A DNA stretch of 28,646 nt from CAZMRW01 sp964568805. Lineage in GTDB: Bacteria; Pseudomonadota; Gammaproteobacteria; Methylococcales; Methylomonadaceae. The number at the start of each line of letters is the position of its first letter. Position 1 is the first letter of the stretch. Location of the stretch: assembly GCA_964568805.1 (NCBI GenBank), contig CAZMRW010000058.1:1-28646 (forward strand). Direction: 5' to 3'. Below the pieces are notes generated by a model that was given only the letters and a program-made list of their open reading frames with translations, did no database searches and was not told the DNA's origin. The translations under genes were made by a program, and so were the position numbers. This document shows positions 6,793 to 16,484 of this stretch, one piece after another.

Positions 6793-9099
6793 ATGAACAC
6801 TCCAATTTATCCTGAGGACTGGCCGGATCTCGACAAGGCGCTTTACCTCCGTTCAGTTAAACTGTTCAGCGCCGTTAAAAACTTGCTCAGCGTAAAGCTA
6901 GAATTGTATGCCGACACGAAAGTGCTGCAGGGCGATATTTTCCTATTCAATCATTTCTCTCGCTTCGAAACCTTTATTCCACAGTTTCTGATTTACGAAA
7001 AAACCGGAGCCTTCAGTTGTGCGGTCGCCTCGGGCGAGTTTTTCAAGGAAAAGAATATCCTGTCGAACTATCTGCAACATGTCGGCGTTTATCCGCACGA
7101 TCATCCACGGTTATTCGCGATGTTGGCTGGACAGATATTGCGCGGACGCAAAGTCATTATTTTTCCGGAAGGGGGGATGGTCAAAGACCACCGTGTCATC
7201 GATAAGTCGGGCGAATACAGCATCTATTCGCGCATGACTGGAAACCGGCGCAAACTGCATACCGGAGCCGCTGTGTTGGGGCAGGGAGTGGAAGCGATCA
7301 GAGCGGCGATTCGTCATGCATTTAGCGAAAATAAGCTTGAGCCGTTGCTTCGCTGGCAGGAGCAACTGCAATTCGACAATCTGAATGAACTGTTGGCTGC
7401 TGCGCACAAACCGACGCTGATTGTGCCTGCCAACATTACGTTCTACCCGATCCGTGCTTCGGAAAACCTGTTGTTCAAAAGCGTCGAACAGATTTCGGGC
7501 GGCTTGAGCTTGCGCCAATCGGAAGAATTGTTGATCGAAAGCAATATCCTCCTCAAAGACACCGATATGGATATCCGGATGGGAAAACCGGTCAATCCCT
7601 GCTGCGTCTGGGACTGGCGCACCCATTTCATCATGAACAAAGTGGCGCCCGATATTGAAAAATTAGAGCATGTATTTAAATTAAGAACGGATGCCAAAAA
7701 CTGGAAGGAGCGACTGCTGGAGCATTATTTCATCAAAAACGCGCAATGCGCGCGCGATCAATACATGAAAGAAATTTATGCTAACCTCACGGTAAACATC
7801 AGCCATTTGGCCTCTACTTTGATTATGAGTTTGATTGGCTTCAAACGGCGGCAAATTGATAAATGTCGGTTTTACATGGTGCTCTATGTGGCGATCAAAA
7901 ATCTACAAAAAAACACCGATATTCATTTGCACCGCAGTCTGTTGAATCCGGATGATTACGGCGGTCTGCCGCATGGCGTCAGCACCCGTTTCGATCAATT
8001 TATCTGCTTTGCGAAGGAAGCGGAACTGATCGCCGAACGGGATGGCTGCTATCATTTTTTACCCAAACTCTGCGAGGATTACGATTTTGACAGGATACGA
8101 CTGGAAAATCCAATTGCTGTCTACAACAACGAAGCGGCGCCGCTGCGCACGGTGCGCGATGCTTTACTTGCGGCCGACAAAGAAAGCCGAAGCATTAATC
8201 CATATCGATTGGCCGCATGGCATTTTGAAGACGAACAAATGGGCTTGGCCTTTGAGCGCCAAACCTATGGCGCCCGGCATAACGGAGCGATGAAGCAGCA
8301 GGAAACGGCCACTGCCGATCCGTCGCCATTTTTTATCCAGCCGAAAGAGCCAAATGGTTTTGGCGTGTTATTAATACACGGTCTTTTGGCCAGCCCCGCC
8401 GAATTGCTGGAATACGGCCGTTATCTGGCCGGTCACGGCTATACTGTGCTGGGCGTTCGGCTTAAAGGCCATGGTACCTCGCCCTATGCTTTGCGCGATG
8501 CCAGCTTCGAGCAATGGTTCGAAAGCGTGCAAAAAGGCTTTAATATTTTAAAGGTTTATAGTTCCAGGCTGTTCGTGATCGGCTTTTCGACCGGCGGCGC
8601 ACTGGCGATGAAACTGGCCGCGGAAAAGCCTGCCGAAATGATCGGGCTGGTCTGTGTATCGGTATCAATAAAATTCGTCAATCCTGCCTTCATGCTGGTG
8701 CCGCTGCTGTATAACGCGAATGTGTTGGTGCGCTGGGTTTCATCGCTCGAAGGCGTCAAGCCTTTTATCGAAAATTCGCCCGAACATCCTGACATTAACT
8801 ACTGGAATACGCCGGTAAGGGCTTTGTACGAACTGCGCCGCCTGATTCAAGAATTAGAAACGCTAATGCCTAAGGTCGAAACGCCGACGCTGGTGATGTA
8901 TGCCGATCAGGATCCAGTGGTGTCGCCGCAAAGCGCTGAAATTGTTTTCAATAAACTTGGCTCATCGCACAAGGAGTTGTGCCCGATAGCATCCAATCGG
9001 CATGGCATTCTAATGGAGAATATAGGGAATAATTGGGCCCTGATCGATGATTTTTTAAGCCGATGCCGTCAAGATCAGGCTGACGTGCCGGTAACTTAG
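6793..9099 (+). CDS. Acyltransferase (LPLAT-like) fused to an alpha/beta hydrolase
   Basis: A 768-residue two-domain protein. The N-terminal domain has the lysophospholipid/glycerol-phosphate acyltransferase signature: NHFSRFE at residues 53-59 (His54, with Glu rather than the usual Asp of HX4D) and FPEGG at 124-128. A middle section of about 250 residues has no recognised motif. The C-terminal domain is an alpha/beta hydrolase: oxyanion region LLIHGLLAS, nucleophile elbow GFSTGG (Ser599), acid in ADQDP (Asp705 or Asp707) and His737 in NRHGI. This suggests lipid remodelling, with acyl transfer and acyl-ester hydrolysis on one chain; substrates are unknown. No signal peptide is seen. The ATG at 6793 (GTGAGAC upstream) is preferred over GTG 6760. 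It stands alone between gene-poor regions. Confidence 0.85.
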   Translation: MNTPIYPEDWPDLDKALYLRSVKLFSAVKNLLSVKLELYADTKVLQGDIFLFNHFSRFETFIPQFLIYEKTGAFSCAVASGEFFKEKNILSNYLQHVGVYPHDHPRLFAMLAGQILRGRKVIIFPEGGMVKDHRVIDKSGEYSIYSRMTGNRRKLHTGAAVLGQGVEAIRAAIRHAFSENKLEPLLRWQEQLQFDNLNELLAAAHKPTLIVPANITFYPIRASENLLFKSVEQISGGLSLRQSEELLIESNILLKDTDMDIRMGKPVNPCCVWDWRTHFIMNKVAPDIEKLEHVFKLRTDAKNWKERLLEHYFIKNAQCARDQYMKEIYANLTVNISHLASTLIMSLIGFKRRQIDKCRFYMVLYVAIKNLQKNTDIHLHRSLLNPDDYGGLPHGVSTRFDQFICFAKEAELIAERDGCYHFLPKLCEDYDFDRIRLENPIAVYNNEAAPLRTVRDALLAADKESRSINPYRLAAWHFEDEQMGLAFERQTYGARHNGAMKQQETATADPSPFFIQPKEPNGFGVLLIHGLLASPAELLEYGRYLAGHGYTVLGVRLKGHGTSPYALRDASFEQWFESVQKGFNILKVYSSRLFVIGFSTGGALAMKLAAEKPAEMIGLVCVSVSIKFVNPAFMLVPLLYNANVLVRWVSSLEGVKPFIENSPEHPDINYWNTPVRALYELRRLIQELETLMPKVETPTLVMYADQDPVVSPQSAEIVFNKLGSSHKELCPIASNRHGILMENIGNNWALIDDFLSRCRQDQADVPVT

Positions 9100-9976
9100 C
9101 GATATTTGTAAAATGAATTTTATGTGTGGTTAATGAATTCGCAGGAAATAACAATTTCTGTTTGCAAACGTGGCACCGTTACATGGTATTAATCAACATG
9201 CAGAACTCCCCAGATAGCAACACAATACTTACCAAGGCAAATGAAAGGTAAGGTATTCATCGTAACGCTAATGCGGATTTTTGCCTGGAAAATAAAAACG
9301 CTAATATCTGACAGTTTTTGCATGGTGATTGACACGAGCCGTGGATTTACTCCCCCGTACCCAGTGAAACAGCTTCCAAATTTTTACATTTTCGGCTTCT
9401 GTTTTTTAAATCAAGCAAGTAAGTAGCTCGCAATTGAGTACTGGGAAACCCGCAGGCATTTATACCGAACGCACCAGGAAATTGGCTACAGCCTGATGCG
9501 GCACCCCGGGAGAGATGGCTGCGTTGGCGCATATACGTGCCCGTTCGGGGTCATAACCAACGAACGCTTTGACGGAGGAGAACAGGAGAGGACATCGTTA
9601 GTCAATAACGTACGGATTAGAGAAAATGGCCTATGGGTTGGTTAAAGCCGATAAGGATATCGTGGAATACGGAGCTTATTAGTCAATTCAAGGCATATTT
9701 CTACATCACTTTCACAGCAGCTATTGGACACCTTGGAGACATCATCTCGACCCACTTGTAACTGCGATTCCTGGACTGCTGAGAAAACCCGGTGGTTTCA
9801 ATCGGATGGGATGTTTGATTTAACCAAATGCTTCCAGTTTTTAGTTTGAACCATATGAATGCTAATAAAATCTAATTTTTTTGGAGAGTCGTCATTATTG
9901 GTTTCTTAACAATAACAATAATCAATAAGGGAGGGACCGCGGTGATGATCAAGATGTAAAGCGGAGAAGCCTGCTT
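9100..9976. other. Long intergenic region upstream of cydAB
   Basis: 877 bases without a convincing gene. Short open frames (for example 9241-9426) have no ribosome site and no protein-like pattern. An inverted pair CGTTCG/CGAACG lies near 9541-9566. The last 130 bases are A/T-rich and probably hold the cydAB promoter, but no FNR/ANR-type box (TTGAT-N4-ATCAA) was seen. Confidence 0.4.
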
Positions 9977-11341
9977 ATGGATGTTTTCTTTCAAGACACG
10001 GTGTTTTTGTCACGCATGCAATTTGCCGTGACCGCCATGTTTCACATTTTATGGCCGCTCACGACCGTGGGGATTTCAATTATCCTGGTGGTATTTGAGG
10101 GGCTATGGCTGAAAACCGGCGATGTTGACAATTACCGGCATGCACGTTTCTGGGCCAAATTATTTTTGCTCAATTTTTCGGTGGGTGTTATCAGCGGTAT
10201 TCCGCTGGAATTCGAGTTTGGCACCAACTGGTCCCGCTTCTCCATGGTGACGGGGGAATTTTTCGGCAATATTTTGGGCTATGAAGGCGCGATGGCTTTT
10301 ATGCTGGAAGCCGGTTTTCTCGGGATAATGCTGTTCGGGTGGATGCGGGTGCCGCCGGTTATCCATTTGCTTGCGACTTCCATGGTGGCGTTAGGCGCTT
10401 CGTTTTCAGCCTTTTGGATTCTGGTTGCAAATTCATGGATGCAAACGCCGGCAGGCATTCATCTGGAAAACAACCGGGTTGTGGTGGACAGTTATTTTGA
10501 AGCGATCTTTAACAAAAACATGCCGTGGGGAGTCCTGCACATGTGGTTTGCCTGTCTGGTGACCAGTCTCTTCGTCATCGGCGGCTTATCCGCGTGGTAT
10601 CTCTTAAAAAAAAGAAACACCGATTTTTTTCTTAAATCCTTCAAGCTCGCCTTAATAGGTGCGATTTTTGTAGTGCCTGCTCAATTATCGCTGGGGCACG
10701 GCAGTGGTCGGGAGGTGTTTGCTAACCAACCGGCAAAAGCGGCCGCTATCGAAGCGCATTGGACGACGAATCAACCAGGCAAAGGCGCCGCCTGGAATCT
10801 ATTGGCATGGCCTAACCCGCTGAAACAAAGCAATGACTGGGCTATTTCTATCCCGAACATCTTGAGCATTCTGGCGACCGGTGACCGAGACGGCCAGGTA
10901 CACGGCTTGAAATTATTTCCCGTGGACGACCAGCCAACAGCTATTCCTCTGATTTTTTATAGTTTCCGGATCATGGTGACAAGCGGGTTGGCCTTGTTGG
11001 GACTCATGTTGTGGACATTGGCTGCTTGGCTGAATGGGCAGTTATCATCGACAGACATTAGCAATCATCGCTGGTTGCTCCGAGCCTGGATAGCTTCAAT
11101 TCCGCTTGGCTATGTTGCAACGGAATGCGGCTGGATTGTCAGAGAGGTTGGCCGGCAACCCTGGGTGATCTACGGCCTATTGCGAACCCGCGATGCGGTA
11201 TCGGCACTTCCGGCGTCTGTGGTGGCGGTCAGCCTGGTTACCTTCGTTGTCATTTATAGTCTGTTGTTCGTGCTGTTTTTGATTTTTGCTGCTCGTATCA
11301 TCCGGACAGGACCCGATTTGACACTGATGCCGCCGTCATGA
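9977..11341 (+). CDS. cydA: Cytochrome bd-type ubiquinol oxidase subunit I, cyanide-insensitive (short Q-loop) type
   Basis: Heme-bearing subunit of a bd-type terminal oxidase in the inner membrane, which oxidises quinol and reduces O2 to water. The 454 residues carry all expected ligands: His23 (TAMFHILW), the Glu pair E103 and E111 (YEGAMAFMLEAGF), His188 (GVLHMWF), the Q-loop K254 and E259 (AKAAAIEAHW) and Met333 (FYSFRIM). GRQPWVIYGLLRT near the end is also diagnostic. The protein is well short of the E. coli form (about 520 residues) because the Q-loop insert is missing, as in CioA-type oxidases. A GGAGAAG ribosome site precedes the ATG. cydB follows after 45 bases, so the two form an operon. 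Cyanide insensitivity is a family property, not shown here. Confidence 0.95.
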   Translation: MDVFFQDTVFLSRMQFAVTAMFHILWPLTTVGISIILVVFEGLWLKTGDVDNYRHARFWAKLFLLNFSVGVISGIPLEFEFGTNWSRFSMVTGEFFGNILGYEGAMAFMLEAGFLGIMLFGWMRVPPVIHLLATSMVALGASFSAFWILVANSWMQTPAGIHLENNRVVVDSYFEAIFNKNMPWGVLHMWFACLVTSLFVIGGLSAWYLLKKRNTDFFLKSFKLALIGAIFVVPAQLSLGHGSGREVFANQPAKAAAIEAHWTTNQPGKGAAWNLLAWPNPLKQSNDWAISIPNILSILATGDRDGQVHGLKLFPVDDQPTAIPLIFYSFRIMVTSGLALLGLMLWTLAAWLNGQLSSTDISNHRWLLRAWIASIPLGYVATECGWIVREVGRQPWVIYGLLRTRDAVSALPASVVAVSLVTFVVIYSLLFVLFLIFAARIIRTGPDLTLMPPS

Positions 11342-11386
11342 CGTTCTCCGTGAGCTTATTTGATATCGATTTGGAGGTCATGAGAT

Positions 11387-12400
11387 ATGGAAAATGAAAT
11401 TCATGGCATTCTCGCTAATATCTGGTTTTTTATTATAGGCTTGATGCTCTTTTTGTATGTGGTTCTGGATGGTTTCGACCTGGGCGTAGGCATCCTGACG
11501 CTAATTACCCGGGATGACTCGCATCGCGCGATCATGATGACGAGTCTTGAAAGTATCTGGGATGCCAATGAAACCTGGCTGGTATTGCTGGGCGGCGCAT
11601 TGTTCGGCGCCTTTCCACTGGTTTATGCCATTGCGTTGCAATCTTTGTACATCCCGGTCATGGTCATGTTATTTGCTCTCATATTCCGCGGCGTCGCTTT
11701 CGAGTTTCGGCATCATGCCCGGAATACGGCCCCCTGGAATCTGGCGTTTGGTTATAGCAGCCTGTTGGCCAGTCTGGCGCAAGGAATTGCCTTTGGCGGG
11801 CTGATCAGCGGTCTTGGCCTCAATGAATCTGACCAACAGGCCAATGTCTGGGGCTGGTTTTCGCCCTTTGCCGCATTGGTCGCCCTGGGTGTAACATCCG
11901 GGTATATTTTGCTGGGCGCCACCTATTTAATGGTAAAGACCGAAGGTGCGATTCAGCGGATAAGTATTGTCCAATCCTATGTGGCTGCCGTCCTTGAACT
12001 GGCGATTTTGATTACGGTAGTCATCTGGGCATCACGCACCGATTCCTATTTTGCGGCTCGCTGGGTCGATCATGACGCCGGCGATTATCTCAATTTCTTT
12101 CTTTTTTTGGCTGTTTTTGCCTTTATTATGTTGATGCAGGCCTTGCGCAGGAGATTCGAACTAAGAGCCTTTTTTTGGAGCGTCGTCATTTCCCTGGCGG
12201 CTTTTACCGCCGTGACGATCGGCTATTATCCTTATATGATTCCTGCGTCGGTATCATTGACCCATGCGGCAGCCTCGAGCAAGACATTGATTTTCATGCT
12301 CTCTACTATCGGGCTTTTGATTCCCGTCATGCTGATTTATAGCGGCTATCAGTATCTGGTTTTTCGCGGCAAGGTATACATGGCTGAGCCCAAAAACTGA
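11387..12400 (+). CDS. cydB: Cytochrome bd-type ubiquinol oxidase subunit II
   Basis: This is the heme-free partner subunit of the bd-type oxidase, 337 residues with about eight hydrophobic segments. Near the N-terminus LYVVLDGFDLGVGIL contains the conserved Asp cluster, and SIWDANETWLVLLGGALFGAFP is a family hallmark. FRGVAFEFRHH follows. A strong GGAGG ribosome site (about 11372) precedes the ATG at 11387. The gene is co-oriented with cydA. No CydX-like small membrane subunit was recognised downstream; a 16-codon frame overlapping the stop is too short and lacks a membrane segment. Confidence 0.95.
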   Translation: MENEIHGILANIWFFIIGLMLFLYVVLDGFDLGVGILTLITRDDSHRAIMMTSLESIWDANETWLVLLGGALFGAFPLVYAIALQSLYIPVMVMLFALIFRGVAFEFRHHARNTAPWNLAFGYSSLLASLAQGIAFGGLISGLGLNESDQQANVWGWFSPFAALVALGVTSGYILLGATYLMVKTEGAIQRISIVQSYVAAVLELAILITVVIWASRTDSYFAARWVDHDAGDYLNFFLFLAVFAFIMLMQALRRRFELRAFFWSVVISLAAFTAVTIGYYPYMIPASVSLTHAAASSKTLIFMLSTIGLLIPVMLIYSGYQYLVFRGKVYMAEPKN

Positions 12401-12636
12401 TGAAAAAGGCAAAATTGAATAGCGGCATCCGTGATGCAGGGTGTCGCTGATGATACGAGCGATATCCCGGTTAGAAATCGGTTATTACCTGTATTATCAG
12501 CAATCCTATCGGTTAATGACGGCGTAGAGACAATTTTTAGCCCAAGAAAATCCGGTCACTCCTCCCGTTTCTCGATCCAGAGCCACATCACCGCAGAATC
12601 CACGCAATGAAAGTAGGGTTTGAGAAACGCTAAATC
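12401..12636. other. Intergenic region between cydB and the lepA promoter
   Basis: No gene was seen. CGGTTA occurs three times within about 60 bases (near 12468, 12478 and 12509), which may be a binding-site cluster or chance. No strong terminator hairpin with a T-run follows cydB. Confidence 0.3.
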
Positions 12637-12645
12637 TGTTATAAT
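12637..12645 (+). promoter_or_regulatory. Extended -10 promoter of the lepA operon
   Basis: TGTTATAAT is an exact extended -10 (TG, one base, TATAAT). A TTGAGA at 12620 lies only 14 bases away, so the TG extension probably compensates for a poor -35. It is positioned about 120 bases before the preferred lepA start and is the only strong promoter seen ahead of the lepA-to-pdxJ run. Confidence 0.6.
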
Positions 12646-12765
12646 GCCCCGTTTATATTCAGACATGACAACTCGCAGCGGCGCATCTTGCTTAAAAGCG
12701 CCGAGCCGGCATGTCTTGGCATGTCCCGCCCTTCATTGAAGCTTATTGACATACTTGAAAATACA

Positions 12766-14565
12766 GTGGATTTAAAACATATCAGAAATTTCTCCATTAT
12801 CGCGCATATCGATCATGGCAAATCGACGCTTGCGGACCGTTTCATTCAAATTTGCGGAGGTTTGAGCGATCGGGAGATGTCTGCGCAAGTGCTTGATTCC
12901 ATGGATATCGAGAAAGAACGCGGCATTACGATCAAGGCCCAGAGCGTGACTCTGGATTTTAAGGCGAAGGACGGTGAAACCTATCAGCTCAATTTTATCG
13001 ATACGCCGGGGCATGTCGATTTTTCCTACGAAGTGTCGCGTTCGCTGGCGGCCTGCGAAGGCGCCTTGCTGGTTGTCGATGCGGCCCAGGGCGTCGAGGC
13101 GCAAAGCGTCGCCAATTGCTATACGGCGATAGAGCAAGGGCTCGAGGTGGTGCCGGTGCTCAATAAAATCGATCTGCCGTCGGCGGAGCCGGAGCGGGTG
13201 CAGACTGAAATCGAGGATGTGATCGGCATCCCGGCGGACGAGGCGCTGATGATCAGCGCGAAAACCGGCCTGGGTGTTCAGGATGTGCTCGAACAGTTGG
13301 TGCTCAAGGTGCCGCCGCCCGAGGGCAATATCGACGGGCCGTTACAGGCGCTGATCATCGATTCCTGGTTCGACAGCTATCTGGGTGTAGTGTCGCTGGT
13401 CCGGATCGTGCACGGCAGCATTCGCAGAAAACAGAAAATCACGATCATGTCCACCGGCAAGTCGTTCATCGCCGAGAAAGTCGGCGTATTTACGCCGAAA
13501 CGGCTGGAAAAGGAGATTTTGAATACCGGCGAGGTAGGTTATGTCGTCGCCGGCATCAAGGACATATTCGGCGCCCCGGTCGGCGACACGATCACCTGGA
13601 CCGACAAGCCTGCCGCAGAGCAACTGACCGGTTTTCAGAGAGTGCAGCCGCGCGTATTCGCCGGCCTGTATCCAGTCAGTTCCGACGACTATGATGAACT
13701 ACGCGAGGCGCTTAACAAACTGAACCTGAACGATGCCGCCTTGCAATTCGAGCCGGAAACCTCGCAGGCCTTGGGCTTCGGCTTCCGTTGCGGCTTTCTG
13801 GGCATGTTGCATATGGAGATCGTGCAGGAGCGCCTGGAACGGGAATACGATGTCGACCTGATTACGACCGCGCCGACCGTGGTCTATGAAGTCGTCACCC
13901 AAAACGATAAGATCCTGATGGTCGATAATCCGGCGAAGTTGCCGGATATCGGCACGATCAAGGAAATCCGCGAGCCGATCATTCGCGCCAACATTCTGGT
14001 GCCCCAGGATTATCTGGGTGCGGTCATCACGCTTTGCATCGAAAAGCGCGGCGTCCAGAAGGATATGCAGTATGCCGGCCGCCAGGTTGCGATCCATTAC
14101 GAGATGCCGCTCAGCGAAGTGGTGCTGGATTTTTTCGACCGTCTGAAGTCGGTGAGCCGGGGCTTCGCGTCGTTCGATTACGAGTTCCTGCGTTTTCAGG
14201 AAGCGCCTCTGGTCAAGCTGGATGTGCTGATTAACGGCGATAAAGTCGATGCCTTGTCGATCATCGTGCACCGCGATCAAAGCCAGAATCGCGGCCGCGA
14301 TCTCGTAGAAAAAATGAAGGATCTGATTCCCAAACAGATGTATGAAGTGGCGATACAGGCGGCGATCGGTTCAAAGGTCATCGCCCGGTCGACCGTCAAG
14401 GCGATGAGAAAGAATGTGACCGCCAAATGTTATGGTGGCGATATTACCCGTAAGAAAAAATTACTGGAAAAACAGAAAGCCGGTAAGAAACGGATGAAGC
14501 AGGTCGGCAATATCGAGATTCCGCAAGAGGCATTTCTGGCCGTATTACAGCTCAATAAAGAATAA
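12766..14565 (+). CDS. lepA: Elongation factor 4 (ribosomal back-translocase GTPase)
   Basis: LepA/EF4 is a ribosome-associated GTPase related to EF-G. From the GTG at 12766 the protein has 599 residues, matching the usual length. Motifs: G1 AHIDHGKST (13-21), the switch region ERGITIKAQSVTL, G3 DTPGHVDF, G4 NKIDLP and G5 ISAKTG, with the LepA C-terminal region near its end (YGGDITRKKKLLEKQKAGKKRMK). Upstream in-frame starts (ATG 12721, TTG 12688) would add residues absent from homologues, and none has a good ribosome site, so the start is uncertain. It leads the operon with lepB 42 bases behind, an order conserved in many gammaproteobacteria. Confidence 0.96.
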   Translation: MDLKHIRNFSIIAHIDHGKSTLADRFIQICGGLSDREMSAQVLDSMDIEKERGITIKAQSVTLDFKAKDGETYQLNFIDTPGHVDFSYEVSRSLAACEGALLVVDAAQGVEAQSVANCYTAIEQGLEVVPVLNKIDLPSAEPERVQTEIEDVIGIPADEALMISAKTGLGVQDVLEQLVLKVPPPEGNIDGPLQALIIDSWFDSYLGVVSLVRIVHGSIRRKQKITIMSTGKSFIAEKVGVFTPKRLEKEILNTGEVGYVVAGIKDIFGAPVGDTITWTDKPAAEQLTGFQRVQPRVFAGLYPVSSDDYDELREALNKLNLNDAALQFEPETSQALGFGFRCGFLGMLHMEIVQERLEREYDVDLITTAPTVVYEVVTQNDKILMVDNPAKLPDIGTIKEIREPIIRANILVPQDYLGAVITLCIEKRGVQKDMQYAGRQVAIHYEMPLSEVVLDFFDRLKSVSRGFASFDYEFLRFQEAPLVKLDVLINGDKVDALSIIVHRDQSQNRGRDLVEKMKDLIPKQMYEVAIQAAIGSKVIARSTVKAMRKNVTAKCYGGDITRKKKLLEKQKAGKKRMKQVGNIEIPQEAFLAVLQLNKE

Positions 14566-14607
14566 CCTTCAACATTTCCGAATTTTTATTTAAAGATTAC
14601 TTTTCCT

Positions 14608-15384
14608 ATGGACTATGATTTTTCCTTTTTTCTTTTTGCCGCATCGATCGTAACCGGTATCATTTGGGGTGGCTATATACTGTGGCTTAAAGCAAAAGGC
14701 ACCCCTTACGACGCATCGAAAGAACCCGTACTGGTAGAGTATGCGCATTCTTTTTTTCCGATAGTACTCCTGGTTTTTATTCTGCGTTCTTTTTTGGCCG
14801 AGCCGTTTCGAATCCCTTCCGCATCGATGATGCCGACTTTGCTGATAGGCGATTTTATTCTGGTCAACAAATTTGCTTACGGTATCCGATTACCGGTCAT
14901 CAATAAAAAGGTGCTTGAACTGGATGAGCCCAAGCGCGGCGACATCGTGGTTTTCAGGTTTCCTAAAGAGCCGACGGTCGATTATATTAAACGGGTCATC
15001 GGTTTGCCTGGCGATAAAGTGGCTTACTACGATAAAAAGCTGTACATCAACGATGCGCCGGTTAATCAGGTGACGTTGGGCAATTATCTGGGCCGCGGTC
15101 AAGGCGAAGATATGACTGGCTCGGAGCATTTGCTGGAAGATTTGGCCGGTGTCGAACACAGTATTTTGATCAGAAATGGATCGCCTTCGGTGGAAGGCGC
15201 TTTCGTCGTCCCAAAAGGAAGTTATTTTGTCATGGGCGATAATCGCGATAACAGCAATGACAGCCGCTATTGGGGAACGGTGCCTGAAGAGAATTTGGTG
15301 GGCAAGGCGTTTTTTATCTGGATGAACTGGGATTGGCAGTATAAAGGCGTAGGTTTGGATCGTATTGGCACCATCCTAAAATAA
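14608..15384 (+). CDS. lepB: Signal peptidase I
   Basis: Leader peptidase that cleaves signal peptides from exported proteins at the periplasmic face of the inner membrane. The 258 residues hold two N-terminal membrane segments (about 6-27 and 48-63). The catalytic Ser73 lies in PSASMMPTLLIGDF and the general-base Lys128 in DYIKRVIGLPGD. Box E is GDNRDNSNDSRYWG, followed by a typical GKAFFIWMNWDW end. It is second in the lepA operon. Its length is somewhat shorter than the E. coli enzyme (about 324), as in many relatives. Confidence 0.97.
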   Translation: MDYDFSFFLFAASIVTGIIWGGYILWLKAKGTPYDASKEPVLVEYAHSFFPIVLLVFILRSFLAEPFRIPSASMMPTLLIGDFILVNKFAYGIRLPVINKKVLELDEPKRGDIVVFRFPKEPTVDYIKRVIGLPGDKVAYYDKKLYINDAPVNQVTLGNYLGRGQGEDMTGSEHLLEDLAGVEHSILIRNGSPSVEGAFVVPKGSYFVMGDNRDNSNDSRYWGTVPEENLVGKAFFIWMNWDWQYKGVGLDRIGTILK

Positions 15385-15426
15385 ACTACACTTAACTCGT
15401 CAATCAACCAAATCTTTGGAGAAAAA

Positions 15427-15804
15427 ATGAAATCGTCGCCAAAATCACAGCAGGGACTGACCTTACTCTCTATCGCCTTTATTCTGTTTCTTATCGGTTT
15501 TTTTGTGTTGCTGACTTTGAAAATAGTCCCGATTTACCTGGATCATAATAAGGTTAAAAATGCGATGGCCGCACTGGAAAAAGATCCCGCTTTTCCCACC
15601 ATGTCGGAATATGACATCAAAAATAGTCTGGGTAAACGCTTCAATTTAAATTTCGTATACGATGTGACTCCGGATGATGTGAAGGTCTCAAAGAGCGGTA
15701 CTCATACCAAAGTGGAGATCGAATATGAAACTGTCGTGAAACTTGCTTATAATCTTAGCATTCTAGCGGAGTTCCATGATGTTATCGAGGTTGGCGAGGA
15801 GTGA
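15427..15804 (+). CDS. DUF4845 membrane-anchored protein
   Basis: A 125-residue protein with a short polar N-terminus, one membrane segment (about residues 10-33, GLTLLSIAFILFLIGFFVLLTLK) and a soluble domain. The start resembles a pilin-like leader (QQGLTLLS), but the protein belongs to the DUF4845 type usually found between lepB and rnc in gammaproteobacteria. A TTTGGAG ribosome site precedes the ATG at 15427. Its stop overlaps the rnc start. The function is unknown; a role linked to protein export is only suggested by position. Confidence 0.85.
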   Translation: MKSSPKSQQGLTLLSIAFILFLIGFFVLLTLKIVPIYLDHNKVKNAMAALEKDPAFPTMSEYDIKNSLGKRFNLNFVYDVTPDDVKVSKSGTHTKVEIEYETVVKLAYNLSILAEFHDVIEVGEE

Positions 15805-16484
15805 TCAGAAAGCCGGATGTTTTGTGCAAAAAGCTGGGATTATCGTTTAACGATGCCGGGCTTTTCGCGATGGCCTTGACCCATCGCAGCACAGGCGCGA
15901 AAAATAATGAACGGTTGGAGTTTTTGGGAGACGCCATTCTCGGCTTCGTTATCGCGCAAAAACTGTTTGAGTTGTTCCCCGAGGCCAGTGAAGGCGTCTT
16001 AAGCCGGTTGAGAGCGAGCCTCGTCAATCAGGGGTCGCTGGCGGAACTGGCCAGAAAACTTGAACTCGGCGATTATTTGCTGCTGGGTTCGGGCGAGTTG
16101 AAGAGCGGCGGCTTTCGCCGTGATTCCATCTTGTCCGATGCGCTTGAAGCCATTATCGGAGCCTTGTTCAAGGACCAAGGCATCGATGCCTGTCAGCGCT
16201 GGGTCCTGGAATTGTTTGCAGATAAACTGAATAAAGTTTCTCTGGATAAATGGCAAAAAGATCCCAAGACGCAATTGCAGGAACTGATGCAGTCAAAAAA
16301 AATCGACTTGCCTGAATATACCCTTCTGACCATGTCCGGTCTTCCCCACGAACAAACCTTTAAAGTCAAATGCACGATTCCTCTGTTAAAGGATTCTTGT
16401 ACCGGTACCGGCGTTACCAGAAAAAGAGCGGAGCAGGCCGCCGCCGAGCAAATGCTTCTTTTGTTGAATAAGGATCACGAATGA
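15801..16484 (+). CDS. rnc: Ribonuclease III
   Basis: A double-strand-specific endoribonuclease for rRNA and mRNA processing, 227 residues. The catalytic signature is NERLEFLGDAILG (E40, D44), with D113 and E116 in LSDALEAIIGALF. A C-terminal double-stranded-RNA-binding domain (about 155-223) starts DPKTQLQELMQ and ends TRKRAEQAAAEQMLLLL. It starts with GTG, overlapping the DUF4845 stop by four bases with GAGGA just upstream, which suggests translational coupling. It is followed by era with a four-base overlap. In relatives rnc limits its own operon by cleaving the leader; no such hairpin was examined here. Confidence 0.97.
   Translation: MIRKPDVLCKKLGLSFNDAGLFAMALTHRSTGAKNNERLEFLGDAILGFVIAQKLFELFPEASEGVLSRLRASLVNQGSLAELARKLELGDYLLLGSGELKSGGFRRDSILSDALEAIIGALFKDQGIDACQRWVLELFADKLNKVSLDKWQKDPKTQLQELMQSKKIDLPEYTLLTMSGLPHEQTFKVKCTIPLLKDSCTGTGVTRKRAEQAAAEQMLLLLNKDHE

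Noticed and set aside
9241..9532. Short frames on both strands upstream of cydA
   Set aside because: No ribosome site, no protein pattern, and they overlap each other.
12400..12450. 16-codon frame overlapping the cydB stop, considered as CydX
   Set aside because: CydX is about 30-40 residues with one membrane segment; this one is short and polar.
13699..14280. 193-codon open frame antisense to lepA
   Set aside because: Shadow of a conserved GTPase gene; composition (His, Arg, Asp, Gln rich) is that of an antisense frame.
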